Assembly (NCBI RefSeq): GCF_014230315.1
Contig: NZ_JACLAW010000005.1
Span: forward strand, 124,001-188,000
DNA from: Novosphingobium flavum
GTDB taxonomy: Bacteria; Pseudomonadota; Alphaproteobacteria; Sphingomonadales; Sphingomonadaceae
Reading direction: 5' to 3'
Length of the DNA: 64,000 nt
Position 1 is the stretch's first letter, and each line of letters begins with the position of its first letter. The position numbers and the translations under genes were made by a program. The notes below the pieces were generated by a model. It was not told where the DNA came from. It searched no databases and saw nothing but the letters and a program-made list of their open reading frames with translations. Of this stretch, positions 48,525 to 57,980 are shown piece after piece.

Positions 48525-49370
48525 TCAGATTCCCTTGAGCGCGATGAGATAGGTCAGCAGGTCGGCCATTTCGGCAGCAGTGAAGCGGCCGGCATAGGAT
48601 GGCATCGCCGGGCTGGCGGACTTTTCGTATGTCCGGATATCGGCCTTCGACAGCGAGATCAGCGTGCTGTCGCTGCCGGCAAGTTGCACGGTGTAGGTAT
48701 CCTCGTTGAGACGGCGCCCCTCGATCACGCGGCCGCCGCGCAGGACGATGCGGATGGGCCGGTTGATCGGCAGCATGGCCCGGGCCGGATCGAGGATCGA
48801 CCGCTCGATATCGGCGGGCAGGCGAATGGCACCGATATTGGCGAGGTTGGGCGCGGCATGGGGGCCGACCCCGCGCTCGACATGGCACCGGGCGCAGCCA
48901 CCCTTGCCGGTGAAGAGCGCCTTGCCCCGCTCGGCATCGCCGCCCGCCGTTGCCGCGCCGCGCGCGGCAAACCCGGCCCGGATATAGGCGACGAGGGTCT
49001 TGGCCTGCTCGCGCTGGAACGAGGCAAAGGCCGGCATTCCGGCGCTGGGAACCCCGTTGTGCAAGAGGGCGATGATGTCGTCGTCGGTCCGCACGGTCTT
49101 GAACTGTTGGCGGGCAAGGTCCACCCCGCCGACGCCATTGCCGTTCTCGCCATGGCACAATTGGCAATTTGCCGTGAACAGGCGCGCGCCGTCGAGAATG
49201 GCTTGCGCGGTATATTGGCTATCCTCGGTCTGCGCCTCGACGCGTCCGGTGAGCGCGGCGGCGGCAAGAGCGATGGAAAGGCCCAGCAGCAGGGAGGCGA
49301 TGGCCCTTTGATAACGCGGCTTCCGGGCGGAACGGCCGCCCGTCTCGTGTCCGGTCGGCATTGCTGACAT
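48525..49370 (-). CDS. Dihaem cytochrome c, electron acceptor for the PQQ dehydrogenase
   Basis: 281 residues. An N-terminal hydrophobic stretch (ASLLLGLSIALAAAALTG) is followed by two haem motifs, CQLCH (69-73) and CARCH (159-163). Met ligand candidates follow each (for example AGMPAF at 110-115). The stop lies one base from the GTG start of the PQQ-dehydrogenase gene, so the two are translated together. It would carry electrons to the terminal oxidase. The 95 bases upstream to the ABC gene show nothing specific. Confidence 0.88.
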   Translation of the reverse strand: MSAMPTGHETGGRSARKPRYQRAIASLLLGLSIALAAAALTGRVEAQTEDSQYTAQAILDGARLFTANCQLCHGENGNGVGGVDLARQQFKTVRTDDDIIALLHNGVPSAGMPAFASFQREQAKTLVAYIRAGFAARGAATAGGDAERGKALFTGKGGCARCHVERGVGPHAAPNLANIGAIRLPADIERSILDPARAMLPINRPIRIVLRGGRVIEGRRLNEDTYTVQLAGSDSTLISLSKADIRTYEKSASPAMPSYAGRFTAAEMADLLTYLIALKGI

Positions 49371-49465
49371 CCCCGTCCTCCGTGATGCGGCTGCCGATAA
49401 TCGTGAGGCCGGGCGGGTGCTACGCCATCCTTGCTGCAGGCTGGTAGGTTCTTGCCGCCGGTGCG

Positions 49466-50461
49466 TCAGCCCAGCGCGAGGCCGTCGCTCCCGAAGCGAT
49501 GCACCTTCGCGGCGACGGGGGCGACGCGGAGCTTCGCGCCGTTTGCCGGCTCCTCGCCGGGGCGGCTGCGCAACACCAGCGGCGCTCCGTCTTCAAGCAC
49601 GAGATGGACGTAGCTTTCCGCGCCGAGGTGTTCGACCACGGTCACCGTTCCGCTCCAGCCCTCGGCGGCGACGGTGAGGTCTTCGGGGCGGATGGCGATC
49701 TCCGCAGCGCCGAACGTGGCGGCGCGCGGGCCGGCGAGGAAGTTCATGGCCGGCGAGCCGATGAAGCCGGCGACGAAGCGATTGGCGGGGCGGTGGTAGA
49801 GCTCGAGCGGCCTGCCCGCCTGTTCGATCCGCCCGTCGCGGAACACGACGATACGGTCGGCCATCGTCATCGCTTCGGCCTGATCGTGAGTGACATAGAT
49901 CGCGGTCGTGCCGAGTTCCTGCTGAAGCCGGCGCAGCTCGACCCGCATCCGTCCGCGCAGGGCCGCGTCGAGGTTGGAGAGCGGTTCGTCGAAGAGAAAG
50001 GCGCGCGGCTCGCGCACCACGGCCCGGCCGATCGCCACCCGCTGGCGCTGCCCGCCCGAGAGCGCGGCGGGACGGCGATCGAGATAGGGCGTGAGGTGGA
50101 GCATGGCGGCGACCCGCTCCACCCGCGCGTCGATCTCCGGCCTTGCCATGCCCGCCAGCTTGAGCGCGAAGCCGATGTTCGCGCGCACGGTCATGTGCGG
50201 GTAGAGCGCGTAGGATTGGAATACCATGGCCAGGCCGCGCTGCGCGGGGGCCGTGCCGGTCATGTCCTCGTCATCGATCAGCAGACGGCCCTCGTCGGGG
50301 TCCTCGAGCCCGGCGATCAGGCGCAGCAGCGTGGTCTTGCCGCAGCCCGAAGGGCCGACGAACACGGTCATTCCACCCCGGGCAATGGCGAGATCAATCC
50401 GGTCGACCGCGCGGTGATCGCCGAAGCGCTTGGTGATACCGTGGAGTTCGATCTGGCTCAT
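49466..50461 (-). CDS. ABC transporter ATP-binding subunit (polyol type)
   Basis: 331 residues. Walker A GPSGCGKT (36-43), signature LSGGQ (134-138), Walker B FLFDEP (155-160) and the H-loop YVTHDQAE are intact. A C-terminal TOBE-like regulatory domain follows ([19 protein letters not shown]). The MalK/SmoK branch with this structure energises import of sugars and polyols. It overlaps the permease gene by four bases and is the last gene of a six-gene leftward operon beginning with the polyol dehydrogenase. Confidence 0.94.
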   Translation of the reverse strand: MSQIELHGITKRFGDHRAVDRIDLAIARGGMTVFVGPSGCGKTTLLRLIAGLEDPDEGRLLIDDEDMTGTAPAQRGLAMVFQSYALYPHMTVRANIGFALKLAGMARPEIDARVERVAAMLHLTPYLDRRPAALSGGQRQRVAIGRAVVREPRAFLFDEPLSNLDAALRGRMRVELRRLQQELGTTAIYVTHDQAEAMTMADRIVVFRDGRIEQAGRPLELYHRPANRFVAGFIGSPAMNFLAGPRAATFGAAEIAIRPEDLTVAAEGWSGTVTVVEHLGAESYVHLVLEDGAPLVLRSRPGEEPANGAKLRVAPVAAKVHRFGSDGLALG

Positions 50462-51282
50462 TTCACGGCTCCGAAGGTCAGTCCCCGCACCAGTTGGCGC
50501 TGGCAGAACCAGCCGATCGCCACGATGGGGAGGATGGAAAGGATCGAAGCGGCGGAGAGCCGTCCGAAGAACAGCCCCTGGGGGCTGGAGAAGGTGGCCA
50601 TGAAGGCCGTCAGCGGCGCGGCCTCGGTACTGGTCAGGTTGAGCGTCCAGAAGGCCTCGTTCCAGCCGAGGGTGAAGATCAGGAGGAAGGCCGAGGCGAG
50701 GCCGGGAAGCGCCAGCGGCAGCAGCACCTGCGTCAGTTCCTGGACCACGCTCGCGCCGTCGAGCCGGGCGGCCTCGAGCACTTCGCCGGGAACCTCGCGG
50801 AAATGGGTGTAGAGCATCCAGACCAGCACCGGCAGGTTGCCGAGGGCCAGCAGCAGGATCACCCCGGCGCGGGTGTCGAGCAGCCCGGCGTCACGGTAGA
50901 TGAGGTAGATCGGCATCAGGACGCCGACTGGGGGTAGCATCTTGGTCGAGAGCATCCACAGCAGCAGGCCGCGGGTGCGCGGGGTCGGTGCGAAGGCCAT
51001 GGCCCAGGCGGCGGGAATCGCCAGCGCCATGGCGGCGAGGGTGGAAGCGCCGGCAATAACCACGGAGTTGAGCGCGGAGCGGGCATAGCCGCCTTCGTCG
51101 AGCACCGTCCGGTAGTTCTCCAGCGTCCAGTCGACCCCGGTCAGGCGCGGGGGGAAGGCAACGGCTTCCAATTCGGGCTTGAAGCTGGTGATAAAGGTCC
51201 ACAGCAAGGGGAACGCCACGGCCAACGCCGCCGCCCAGGCGAGCGCGGTGAGCACGATGCGGTGGGCGGCGCCGCGCTTCAT
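50458..51282 (-). CDS. ABC transporter permease (polyol type, MalG-like)
   Basis: 274 residues with six hydrophobic segments and the EAA-type cytoplasmic loop [25 protein letters not shown], which contacts the ATPase. Begins with a positive-inside MKRGAAHR. Belongs to the inner-membrane component pair of the sorbitol/mannitol-type importer. Overlaps both the ATPase and partner permease genes by four bases. Confidence 0.92.
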   Translation of the reverse strand: MKRGAAHRIVLTALAWAAALAVAFPLLWTFITSFKPELEAVAFPPRLTGVDWTLENYRTVLDEGGYARSALNSVVIAGASTLAAMALAIPAAWAMAFAPTPRTRGLLLWMLSTKMLPPVGVLMPIYLIYRDAGLLDTRAGVILLLALGNLPVLVWMLYTHFREVPGEVLEAARLDGASVVQELTQVLLPLALPGLASAFLLIFTLGWNEAFWTLNLTSTEAAPLTAFMATFSSPQGLFFGRLSAASILSILPIVAIGWFCQRQLVRGLTFGAVK

Positions 51283-52160
51283 GCGGTGAGCGACCGGCCG
51301 ATCAGCCGGACCATGAAGAACGCCACGATATTGGCGAGGACAACGGCCACCAGCCCGGCGGCGGACGCGCCGCCGACGTCATAGCTTTGCAGGGCCTGCT
51401 GGTAGATCAGGAAGGCGAGATTGGTGGTGGCATTGCCCGGCCCGCCGCCGGTGGTGACGAAGATTTCGGCAAAGAGGCTAAGCAGGAACAGGGTCTCGAT
51501 CATCACGATCACCGCCGCAGGGCGGGCAAGGTGGGGCAGGGTGAGATAGCGGAGCATGGCGATCGGGCCGGCGCCATCGAGCTGGGCCGCCTCGCGCTGC
51601 TCGGAATCGAGCGATTGCAGGGCAGTGAGGAAAATCAGCGCCGCGAAGGGTAGCCACTGCCACGCGACGATGATCGCCACGGCCACCAGCGGCGCATGGG
51701 CGAACCAGTCGAACGCTGGCAGGCCGAGCCCCTGCGCGATCCACGCGAGCACCCCGGAAACCGGCGACATCATCAGGTTTTTCCAGACCAGCGCGGCCAC
51801 GGTCGGCATCACGAAAAAGGGGGATATGACGAGGACCCGCAACGCGCCGCGCCCGAATGCGGCCACATCAAGCAGGAGGGCGAGGACCAGGCCGCCGCCG
51901 ACGCTGAGGGCAAGGGCGAGGGCGAGGAGATAGAGCGTCGTGATCACGGCAGCGTAAAAGCCGGGATCGGCGAGGAGAGCGGCGAAATTGGCGAGGCCGG
52001 CAAACCGCGCCGGCCCGGCATCGAGCAGGCGGTAATCGAGGGCGGCGAACCACAGGGTCATCGCCAGCGGCACGATCATCCATGCCAGCAAGGCGACAAC
52101 GCTGGGCGTGACGAGCAGTCGTCCGAGACGCCGGGCGTGGCGGGAGGCCCTGACGGTCAT
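51279..52160 (-). CDS. ABC transporter permease (polyol type, MalF-like)
   Basis: About 293 residues from the ATG at 52160, which overlaps the binding-protein stop. The frame remains open upstream to 52787 but in the wrong register for the binding protein. Six transmembrane segments and the loop EAAQLDGAGPIAMLRYLTLPHL identify it as the second half of the permease. Upstream are the binding-protein and regulator genes of the same transporter system. Confidence 0.92.
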   Translation of the reverse strand: MTVRASRHARRLGRLLVTPSVVALLAWMIVPLAMTLWFAALDYRLLDAGPARFAGLANFAALLADPGFYAAVITTLYLLALALALSVGGGLVLALLLDVAAFGRGALRVLVISPFFVMPTVAALVWKNLMMSPVSGVLAWIAQGLGLPAFDWFAHAPLVAVAIIVAWQWLPFAALIFLTALQSLDSEQREAAQLDGAGPIAMLRYLTLPHLARPAAVIVMIETLFLLSLFAEIFVTTGGGPGNATTNLAFLIYQQALQSYDVGGASAAGLVAVVLANIVAFFMVRLIGRSLTA

Positions 52161-53470
52161 TTCCGGGCCTTCGCCATCTGCCTGAGCGTGGCTGACTGCG
52201 CCTCGGCGAGCGCCGCGTCGACGGTGGTCGTCCCGGCGAGGACGCCGGAGAAGATGCGCCCCGTCTCGCTGCCGATGCCCTGCCATTCCGGGATCGAGAC
52301 GTACTGGATGCCGGTATAGGGTACGGGCCGGATCGCCGGATCGGCCGGATGGGCCGCGGCGATGGCCGCCAGCGTCACCTCGGCATAGGGCGCCAGCTTG
52401 CGATATTCTGGATTGGCGTAAAGCGAGATGCGGGTGCCCGGCGGGACATTGCCCCAGCCTTCGCGCGAGGCCACAAGCTTTGCATAGGCCGGCCCGGTCG
52501 CCCAGGCGACGAACTGCTGGGCAGCCGCGGCTTTCCTTGAGGCGGCCGGAACTGCCAGGGCCCAGGTCCATAGCCAGCTGGCCCGGCGGCCGAGCCCGGC
52601 ATCGGGCGCCGCCGCGAAGCCGACCTTGTCGGCCACCCCGGACGAGCGGGGATCGGCGAGCACCGGGGCGCCGACCGTGGAATCGATCCACATCGCGCAC
52701 TTGGCTGAAGCGAACAGCGACAGGTTCTCGTTGAACCCGTTGGCGACGGCGCCGGGTGGGCCGAAATCGCGGATCAGGCCGCTCCATGTTTCAACGGTCG
52801 TCTTCCACTGGGGCGTATCGAACTGCGGGCGCCAGTTCATGTCGAAGAAGCTCGCGCCGAACGAATGGGCCATGGTGTTGAGCAGCGACATGTTCTCGCC
52901 CCAGCCGGCCTTGCCGCGCAGGCAGATGCCGTAGGTGCCGTGAGCGGGGGCGTGCAGCTTGCGGGCGGCCTGGACGATGAAATCCCACTTCGGTTCCGCC
53001 GGCATGACGAGGCCGGCCTTCCGGAACAGGTCCTGACGGTAATAGGTGATCGAACTCTCGCCGTTGAAGGGCGCGGCATATTGGATGCCGTCGACCGAGA
53101 TGGCCTGGCGCATGGCGGGGATCAGGTCGTTCGCGGCATAGTCGGGCCCGAGTTGGTCGAGCTTGGCGAGCCAGCCCTGCCGTGCCCACATCGGCACTTC
53201 GTAAGAACCGATGGTGACGACGTCGAACTGCGCGGCCCGCGTGGCGACATCGGTCGTCACCCGCTGGCGCAGCACGTTTTCTTCCAGCGCCACCCAGTTG
53301 AGGTGGATCTTCGGATGGGTCTTCTCGAACTCCCGAGACAGGGTCTTGAGCCGCATCATGTCGGAGTTGTTGACGGTCGCGACGGTGATCGAGACGCCGT
53401 CGTCAGGCGCGCCCGAACAGGCGGTCATGGCGCTCACGGCCAGCGCGGTGAGCAGCATCCTCTTGATCAT
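52157..53470 (-). CDS. ABC transporter polyol-binding lipoprotein
   Basis: 437 residues from the ATG at 53470, which is preceded by AGAGGG at good spacing. Signal peptide with a lipobox-like AMTAC sequence, so anchored in the periplasm. The mature chain has the family 1 solute-binding pattern (TVATVNNSDMMRLKTLSREF; FDVVTIGSYEVPMWARQGWL; IQYAAPFNGESSITYYRQDL), most like the sorbitol/mannitol binder SmoE type. The next genes encode the two permeases. An earlier ATG at 53485 or 53575 would give an N-terminus without signal character. Confidence 0.9.
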   Translation of the reverse strand: MIKRMLLTALAVSAMTACSGAPDDGVSITVATVNNSDMMRLKTLSREFEKTHPKIHLNWVALEENVLRQRVTTDVATRAAQFDVVTIGSYEVPMWARQGWLAKLDQLGPDYAANDLIPAMRQAISVDGIQYAAPFNGESSITYYRQDLFRKAGLVMPAEPKWDFIVQAARKLHAPAHGTYGICLRGKAGWGENMSLLNTMAHSFGASFFDMNWRPQFDTPQWKTTVETWSGLIRDFGPPGAVANGFNENLSLFASAKCAMWIDSTVGAPVLADPRSSGVADKVGFAAAPDAGLGRRASWLWTWALAVPAASRKAAAAQQFVAWATGPAYAKLVASREGWGNVPPGTRISLYANPEYRKLAPYAEVTLAAIAAAHPADPAIRPVPYTGIQYVSIPEWQGIGSETGRIFSGVLAGTTTVDAALAEAQSATLRQMAKARK

Positions 53471-53507
53471 CAACCCTCTCACCATCCCATGTTCACGCGT
53501 TTCTTGC

Positions 53508-54437
53508 TCAGGCTGCCCGGGGTAGCCCGTTTGCGGTTCGGTTGCGATATTCCGTTGGCGACTGGCCCGTTTCAAGCCTGAAGAAGCGGTTGAAATTAGA
53601 CAGATTGCCGAAGCCCGTGTCGAAGCAGATCGCCGCGACCGGCATGTCGGTCTGGCGTAAGAGGCGGCAAGCCTGGCCGATCCGCAGCTTGCGCACGAAC
53701 TCGACGAAATTGCGGCCGGCGCGGCGCTTGAACTGGCGCGAAAAGCTGGTTTCGCTCATCCCGGCTAAGCGTGCAGCCTCGGCCATGCTGAGGTCGCCGA
53801 ACAGGTTTTCGCGGATGTAATCCATCACGGTCTCGAAGGCCGTATCGACCGCGACGGAGAAGATCGGGCTGGCCAGCCGTTGCCGCTCCCCGGCCGGTGC
53901 GCGGGCCAGCAGGCCGATGAGGGCGAACAAGCGCGACAGTCGCTCCAGGCCCTGCGCCTCGCCGATCGCGGCGAGTTCGGCGGCGGCACGCCGTGCGGTC
54001 GCGCCAAGGAATTCGATCCCGCAAGCGGCCTCGTCGAGCAGGCGGTTCATCTCCGCGAGTTCGGGAAAAAGCGCGCTGCCGCGCCGGAACCGTTCGCCAT
54101 CGAACTGGATCACCGTGTCGCGGCGGGCGATCACCTCGCCGGGGGCGAGGTCGCTGATCCAGTCATGGGGCAGGTTGGGGCCGATGAGAGCCAGATGGCC
54201 GGCCTCGAACCGGCCGGCATAGTCACCCACCAGCACCTTGCCCGTGCCTTCGCGCACGAGGTGCAGCTCGTATTCCGGGTGGTGGTTCCAGCGCGCCACG
54301 GGGGCCGGATAGTCGTGCTCGAACCACCGGAAAGCGTTGACGGGGTCTTCCGGGATCAGTTCGCGCGCCGAATGGCAGCCGACCAGCGAACTGGCCAAGC
54401 CCCCGCCGGCTTCGGCATCGGGCACGGGCGCGGCCAT
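53508..54437 (-). CDS. AraC-family regulator of the polyol locus
   Basis: 309 residues. An N-terminal cupin-like sensing domain (YPAPVARWNHHPEYELHLVR; ARFEAGHLALIGPNLPH-like region) precedes a C-terminal tandem helix-turn-helix from about 205 (MAEAARLAGMSETSFSRQFK; CFDTGFGNLSNFNRFFRLET). Its ATG abuts the polyol-dehydrogenase stop with no gap, so it is co-transcribed with the genes it probably activates. Paired repeats in the 55485-55813 intergenic region are possible binding sites. Confidence 0.87.
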   Translation of the reverse strand: MAAPVPDAEAGGGLASSLVGCHSARELIPEDPVNAFRWFEHDYPAPVARWNHHPEYELHLVREGTGKVLVGDYAGRFEAGHLALIGPNLPHDWISDLAPGEVIARRDTVIQFDGERFRRGSALFPELAEMNRLLDEAACGIEFLGATARRAAAELAAIGEAQGLERLSRLFALIGLLARAPAGERQRLASPIFSVAVDTAFETVMDYIRENLFGDLSMAEAARLAGMSETSFSRQFKRRAGRNFVEFVRKLRIGQACRLLRQTDMPVAAICFDTGFGNLSNFNRFFRLETGQSPTEYRNRTANGLPRAA

Positions 54438-55484
54438 TCAGCCCTCGGCCCCGGAAACTGCGATCTGCAGCTTGATGTCGCCCGGCCGCCCCTCGGCGGC
54501 GCGGGCGAAGGCGCTTGCCGCCTGATCGATGGGAAAGGTTTCGCCGATCAGCGGCTTGAGATCGATCTTGCCCGAGGCGATCAGGGCCAGCGCACGGTCG
54601 TACATGTTGGCATAGCGGAACACCGTTTCGATCCGGGCCTCGCGTGCCTGGGCTGCGGCCACGTCGAGCGGAACCGGCGCCGACGGGATGCCGACCAGCA
54701 CGAGGGCTCCGCCGGGGCAGACCGCGTCGAAGATGTCCTCGAACACCCGGTCGCTGCCGCTGGCCTCGAACACCACGTCGGCGCCCCAGCCTTCGGTCAC
54801 TTCGCGGACGGTATCGTTCAGCGAGCGGACGGCGGGATCGCACGGGATGACCCCGCGATACCGGGCGGCGATCTCCAGCTTGACGGGGGACAGGTCGGAA
54901 ACGATCGCCCGCGCGGCACCGCCGGCAAGGGCGGCGAGGGCGGTCATCATGCCGATCGTGCCGGCGCCGATCACGGCCACGGTGTCGCCCGGCCGAATCC
55001 GCGCACGGGTGGCCGCCTGCAGGCCGATTGCCATCGGCTCGACCATCGCGCCTTCCGCGAAGCTGACGTGGTCGGGCAGCCGGTAGGTAAAGGTGGCAGG
55101 GTGGATGACCTCTTCGGTGAGACATCCATCGACCGGCGGGGTCGCCCAGAAGGTCACCGCCGGATCGACGTTGTAGATGCCGAGCCGCGCCGCGCGCGAG
55201 AGCGGGTCGGGAATGCCGGGCTCCATGCAGACCCGGTCCCCGGGGGACAGGTGCCGGACTTCCGATCCAATGGCAGTGACCGTTCCCGAGGCCTCGTGCC
55301 CGAGCACCATCGGCTGCTCGACCACGTAGGGCCCGATGCGGCCATGCGTGTAGTAATGGACGTCGGACCCGCAGATGCCGACCGTGTGGATCTTGATCCG
55401 CACTTCATGCGGCCCCGGGGCGGGTGGAGAAGCCCGCTCGGCCAGGCTGATCCGGTTGATGCCTTCCAGAACCACGGCTTTCAT
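54438..55484 (-). CDS. Zinc-dependent polyol dehydrogenase (sorbitol/xylitol dehydrogenase-like)
   Basis: 348 residues from the ATG at 55484, which follows GAGGCGAGACC. Catalytic zinc ligands: Cys38 in [16 protein letters not shown], then His63 and Glu64 in LGHEASG. The NAD-binding Rossmann motif is [12 protein letters not shown]. The four structural-zinc cysteines of plant/animal alcohol dehydrogenases are missing, as in xylitol dehydrogenase relatives. In the cytoplasm it should oxidise a polyol imported by the ABC system to a ketose. It is the first gene of the leftward operon. Confidence 0.88.
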   Translation of the reverse strand: MKAVVLEGINRISLAERASPPAPGPHEVRIKIHTVGICGSDVHYYTHGRIGPYVVEQPMVLGHEASGTVTAIGSEVRHLSPGDRVCMEPGIPDPLSRAARLGIYNVDPAVTFWATPPVDGCLTEEVIHPATFTYRLPDHVSFAEGAMVEPMAIGLQAATRARIRPGDTVAVIGAGTIGMMTALAALAGGAARAIVSDLSPVKLEIAARYRGVIPCDPAVRSLNDTVREVTEGWGADVVFEASGSDRVFEDIFDAVCPGGALVLVGIPSAPVPLDVAAAQAREARIETVFRYANMYDRALALIASGKIDLKPLIGETFPIDQAASAFARAAEGRPGDIKLQIAVSGAEG

Positions 55485-55600
55485 CGGTCTCGCCTCTCTC
55501 CGCCAATGCCCATTCTCTTGGACGTCCAGTCGACGTCTGGGCTGATCGGAACGATAATCGGCTTGTCTGTGGCGCTCCACAGGGAACTTGCATTCGGCTG

Positions 55601-55740
55601 ATAGTTTTTTGCGCAGGGGCGGTTCGGATGGCGGTCTGGCATGAGGCCGGGCGGGTTCTGGCCGTCATCAGTCGCGCCGCGCGGGGGAGCTTGCCTGGTT
55701 CAGGCAGCGCGGCAAAAATGCATCGGCGTTGCGCAAATGC
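55601..55740. promoter_or_regulatory. Divergent polyol promoter region with candidate AraC repeats
   Basis: The 329 bases 55485-55813 separate the leftward polyol operon from the rightward membrane dehydrogenase. GCAAAAATGC (55712-55721) and GCGCAAATGC (55731-55740) are related repeats 19 bases apart. A third copy, TGCGCAAAAAAC, occurs on the minus strand at 55604-55615. The arrangement fits AraC-type half-sites. No convincing -35/-10 pair was recognised. Confidence 0.35.
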
Positions 55741-55813
55741 GCGGTAGCGTTCGATATTGGGACCGATCACAACGGCCGCGCGGCTCATCGCCGATCGGAG
55801 AGGAAAAAGCGGG

Positions 55814-56380
55814 ATGGATGACAAGGCCCAAGCCACGGACGCGCCGGGCGCGGACGGACCTACCGACCGGCGGCGAGGCACCGACCGGCGCCGGTTCGTT
55901 GCCGGTACCGCGCTGGCGACGCTGGGGGCCTCCACACTGCTGCTCAGTCGCAACGGCGCAGTTGGCGCCGCGACTGCGGCCGCATCTTCCGGCGTTCCCG
56001 ATGTCACCCGGCTGGCCCGCTTCCTCACGGCAAAGCCCGATCTTTCGCCGGAGTTCGTGGAGCGGGCAGTCTCCGCCCTGATCGCAGATGAGCCGGCCAT
56101 GGGCGAGCGGCTGCGCGCGCTCGACGCGGCTATCGGCGCGGCCCGGCTTGCCGACGTCGAGGCATTCCGCGCCTCGGCGCTGGCGGCCGATCCCGCGATG
56201 ATGGGCCCGGCGCTGAGCCTGATCGCCGCGCTCTATCTGGGATCGACCGGGATCGACCGGCCGAGCCGCAACGTCAGCCTCGAGGAAGCGCTGATGTATC
56301 GGCCGACCGGGGACAAGACGCCCACGCCGACTTACGCCCGGGGCGGCCCCGGCTGGTGGAACCGGAGCGAACCGGCGTGA
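55814..56380 (+). CDS. FAD-sorbitol-dehydrogenase-type small subunit
   Basis: 188 residues from ATG 55814. A twin-arginine signal (TDRRRFVAGTALATLGAST) leads into an alpha-helical domain (FLTAKPDLSPEFVERAVSAL; then LEEALMYRPTGDKTPTPTYA) matching the small, membrane-side subunit of periplasmic FAD-linked sorbitol or fructose dehydrogenases. It is needed for export of the large subunit through the Tat system and for stability. The GMC subunit start overlaps its stop by four bases. Confidence 0.85.
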   Translation: MDDKAQATDAPGADGPTDRRRGTDRRRFVAGTALATLGASTLLLSRNGAVGAATAAASSGVPDVTRLARFLTAKPDLSPEFVERAVSALIADEPAMGERLRALDAAIGAARLADVEAFRASALAADPAMMGPALSLIAALYLGSTGIDRPSRNVSLEEALMYRPTGDKTPTPTYARGGPGWWNRSEPA

Positions 56381-57978
56381 GCGGGGACTATGATGCCGAC
56401 GTGATCGTGATCGGCGGGGGGATTGTCGGCGCCTTCGTGGCAGAGCGGATCGCCCTCAGGGGCAAGTCGGTGATGATCCTCGAAGCCGGTCCGCGCACCT
56501 CGCGCTGGAAGATGCTGCAGGCCTTCCGCACGGGCGCGAACAAGAATGATTTCAACGCCTTCTACCCCGAACTTCCCCACGCACCGAAGAGTTCGGGCGG
56601 CCGCTATTCCGACCAGTACATCGAGAATGTCGGGCCGATGAAGTGGCTGCCGTCCTACATCCGGCTGGTGGGCGGAACGACCTGGCACTGGAGTGCGGCC
56701 TTCTGGCGGATGCTGCCCAACGATTTCCGGATGAAGTCCGTTTACGGCGTGGGGCGGGACTGGCCGCTTGGCTACGACGAGCTGGAGCCGTGGTATACCC
56801 TTGCCGAGCAGCTGACCGGTTGCGCGGGCAGCGACGAGGATGACCAGAGCGGGCAGGGCGTGGGGCCGTTTCCGCCGCGCTCGGCACCCTATCCGCTGCC
56901 GGCAGAGCAGTGGAGCGACTACACCAGGGCCATCGCCGGGGCTTTTTCGCAGATCGGCTTCCGGTTCATCGACGAGCCGAACCTGCGCGCCACCCGCCCC
57001 TATGACGGCCGCCCGGCTTGCGCCGGCAACAACAACTGTTCGCCGATCTGTCCGATCGGCGCGATGTATTCCGGCGACATGGCGATCGACCGCGCCGAGC
57101 GGGCCGGGGTCAAGGTGGTGCCCGACACGGTGGTTCACCGGCTGGAAAAGGGGGCGGGCGGCCGGATCGAGGCGGTTCACTCCATGGCCCCGGACGGAAC
57201 GCTGGGTCGGCGCCGCGCCCGTGCCGTGGTGCTTGCCGCCCATACGATCGAGACGCCCAAGCTGCTGCTCATGTCCGAAGCCGCCAATCGGTCCGATCAG
57301 GTCGGCCGCAACCTGATGACGCATCCGTCGCTGGCCTTCGAGGGCTTGGCGCGTGATGAATTGTGGCCGGGGCAGGGGCCCGTGCAGCAAGGCACGGCCA
57401 ACGAACTGCGCGATGGCGCACACCGGCGCGAGCACAGCGCGATTCGCTATTTCAGCAACAACCGCGCGCCCAACGCGATGGTCACCCGGCGGCTGCTCCA
57501 GCAGGGGATCATCGGCCGCGAACTGGATGAGCGGATCCGGCATGATTCGGCCCGCTACGTCAACGTGCTGGCCGGGGCGGAGAACCTACCCGATCCCGCG
57601 AACCGGATCGACCTAGGCAGCCGGCGTGACAGCCTCGGCCTGCCCACGCCGCGCATTCACATGGATATCAGCGATTATACGCGCCGCGCCGGTCCCCGCG
57701 TGGCCGCGGACTTCGCCGCCCTCGACCGGGCGCTGGCCATGCAGGAGCGATTTGGCGATCGCACCACGTTCCGGCTCCCGGCCCATCCGATGGGCTCGAC
57801 CATCATGGGCGACGACCCGGCGACGTCGGTGGTCGATCGCGATTGCCGTTCGCATGACCACGCCAACCTGTTCATTGCCGGGGCCAGCGTCTTCGCTTCC
57901 GCTTCGACCGTCAATCCGACCCTCACCGCGGTCGCGCTCGGGCTGCGCCTTGGTGAAATGCTGGCGGGAGAGGTGTGA
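56377..57978 (+). CDS. Membrane-bound FAD polyol/sugar dehydrogenase large subunit (GMC family)
   Basis: About 533 residues from the GTG at 56377 that overlaps the small-subunit stop. The FAD motif VIGGGIVGAFVAERIA is at about 11-26. The three cysteines in CAGNNNCSPICPIGA (Cys215, 221 and 225) are the 3Fe-4S-cluster ligands known in FAD-linked fructose and glucose dehydrogenases. The C-terminal active-site block contains HPMGST then NPTLTAVAL. There is no own signal peptide, so it probably rides out with the Tat-bearing small subunit. It should oxidise a polyol or gluconate in the periplasm, passing electrons to the trihaem cytochrome. An extension to GTG 56356 is possible. Confidence 0.9.
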   Translation: MSGDYDADVIVIGGGIVGAFVAERIALRGKSVMILEAGPRTSRWKMLQAFRTGANKNDFNAFYPELPHAPKSSGGRYSDQYIENVGPMKWLPSYIRLVGGTTWHWSAAFWRMLPNDFRMKSVYGVGRDWPLGYDELEPWYTLAEQLTGCAGSDEDDQSGQGVGPFPPRSAPYPLPAEQWSDYTRAIAGAFSQIGFRFIDEPNLRATRPYDGRPACAGNNNCSPICPIGAMYSGDMAIDRAERAGVKVVPDTVVHRLEKGAGGRIEAVHSMAPDGTLGRRRARAVVLAAHTIETPKLLLMSEAANRSDQVGRNLMTHPSLAFEGLARDELWPGQGPVQQGTANELRDGAHRREHSAIRYFSNNRAPNAMVTRRLLQQGIIGRELDERIRHDSARYVNVLAGAENLPDPANRIDLGSRRDSLGLPTPRIHMDISDYTRRAGPRVAADFAALDRALAMQERFGDRTTFRLPAHPMGSTIMGDDPATSVVDRDCRSHDHANLFIAGASVFASASTVNPTLTAVALGLRLGEMLAGEV

Positions 57979-57980
57979 GG

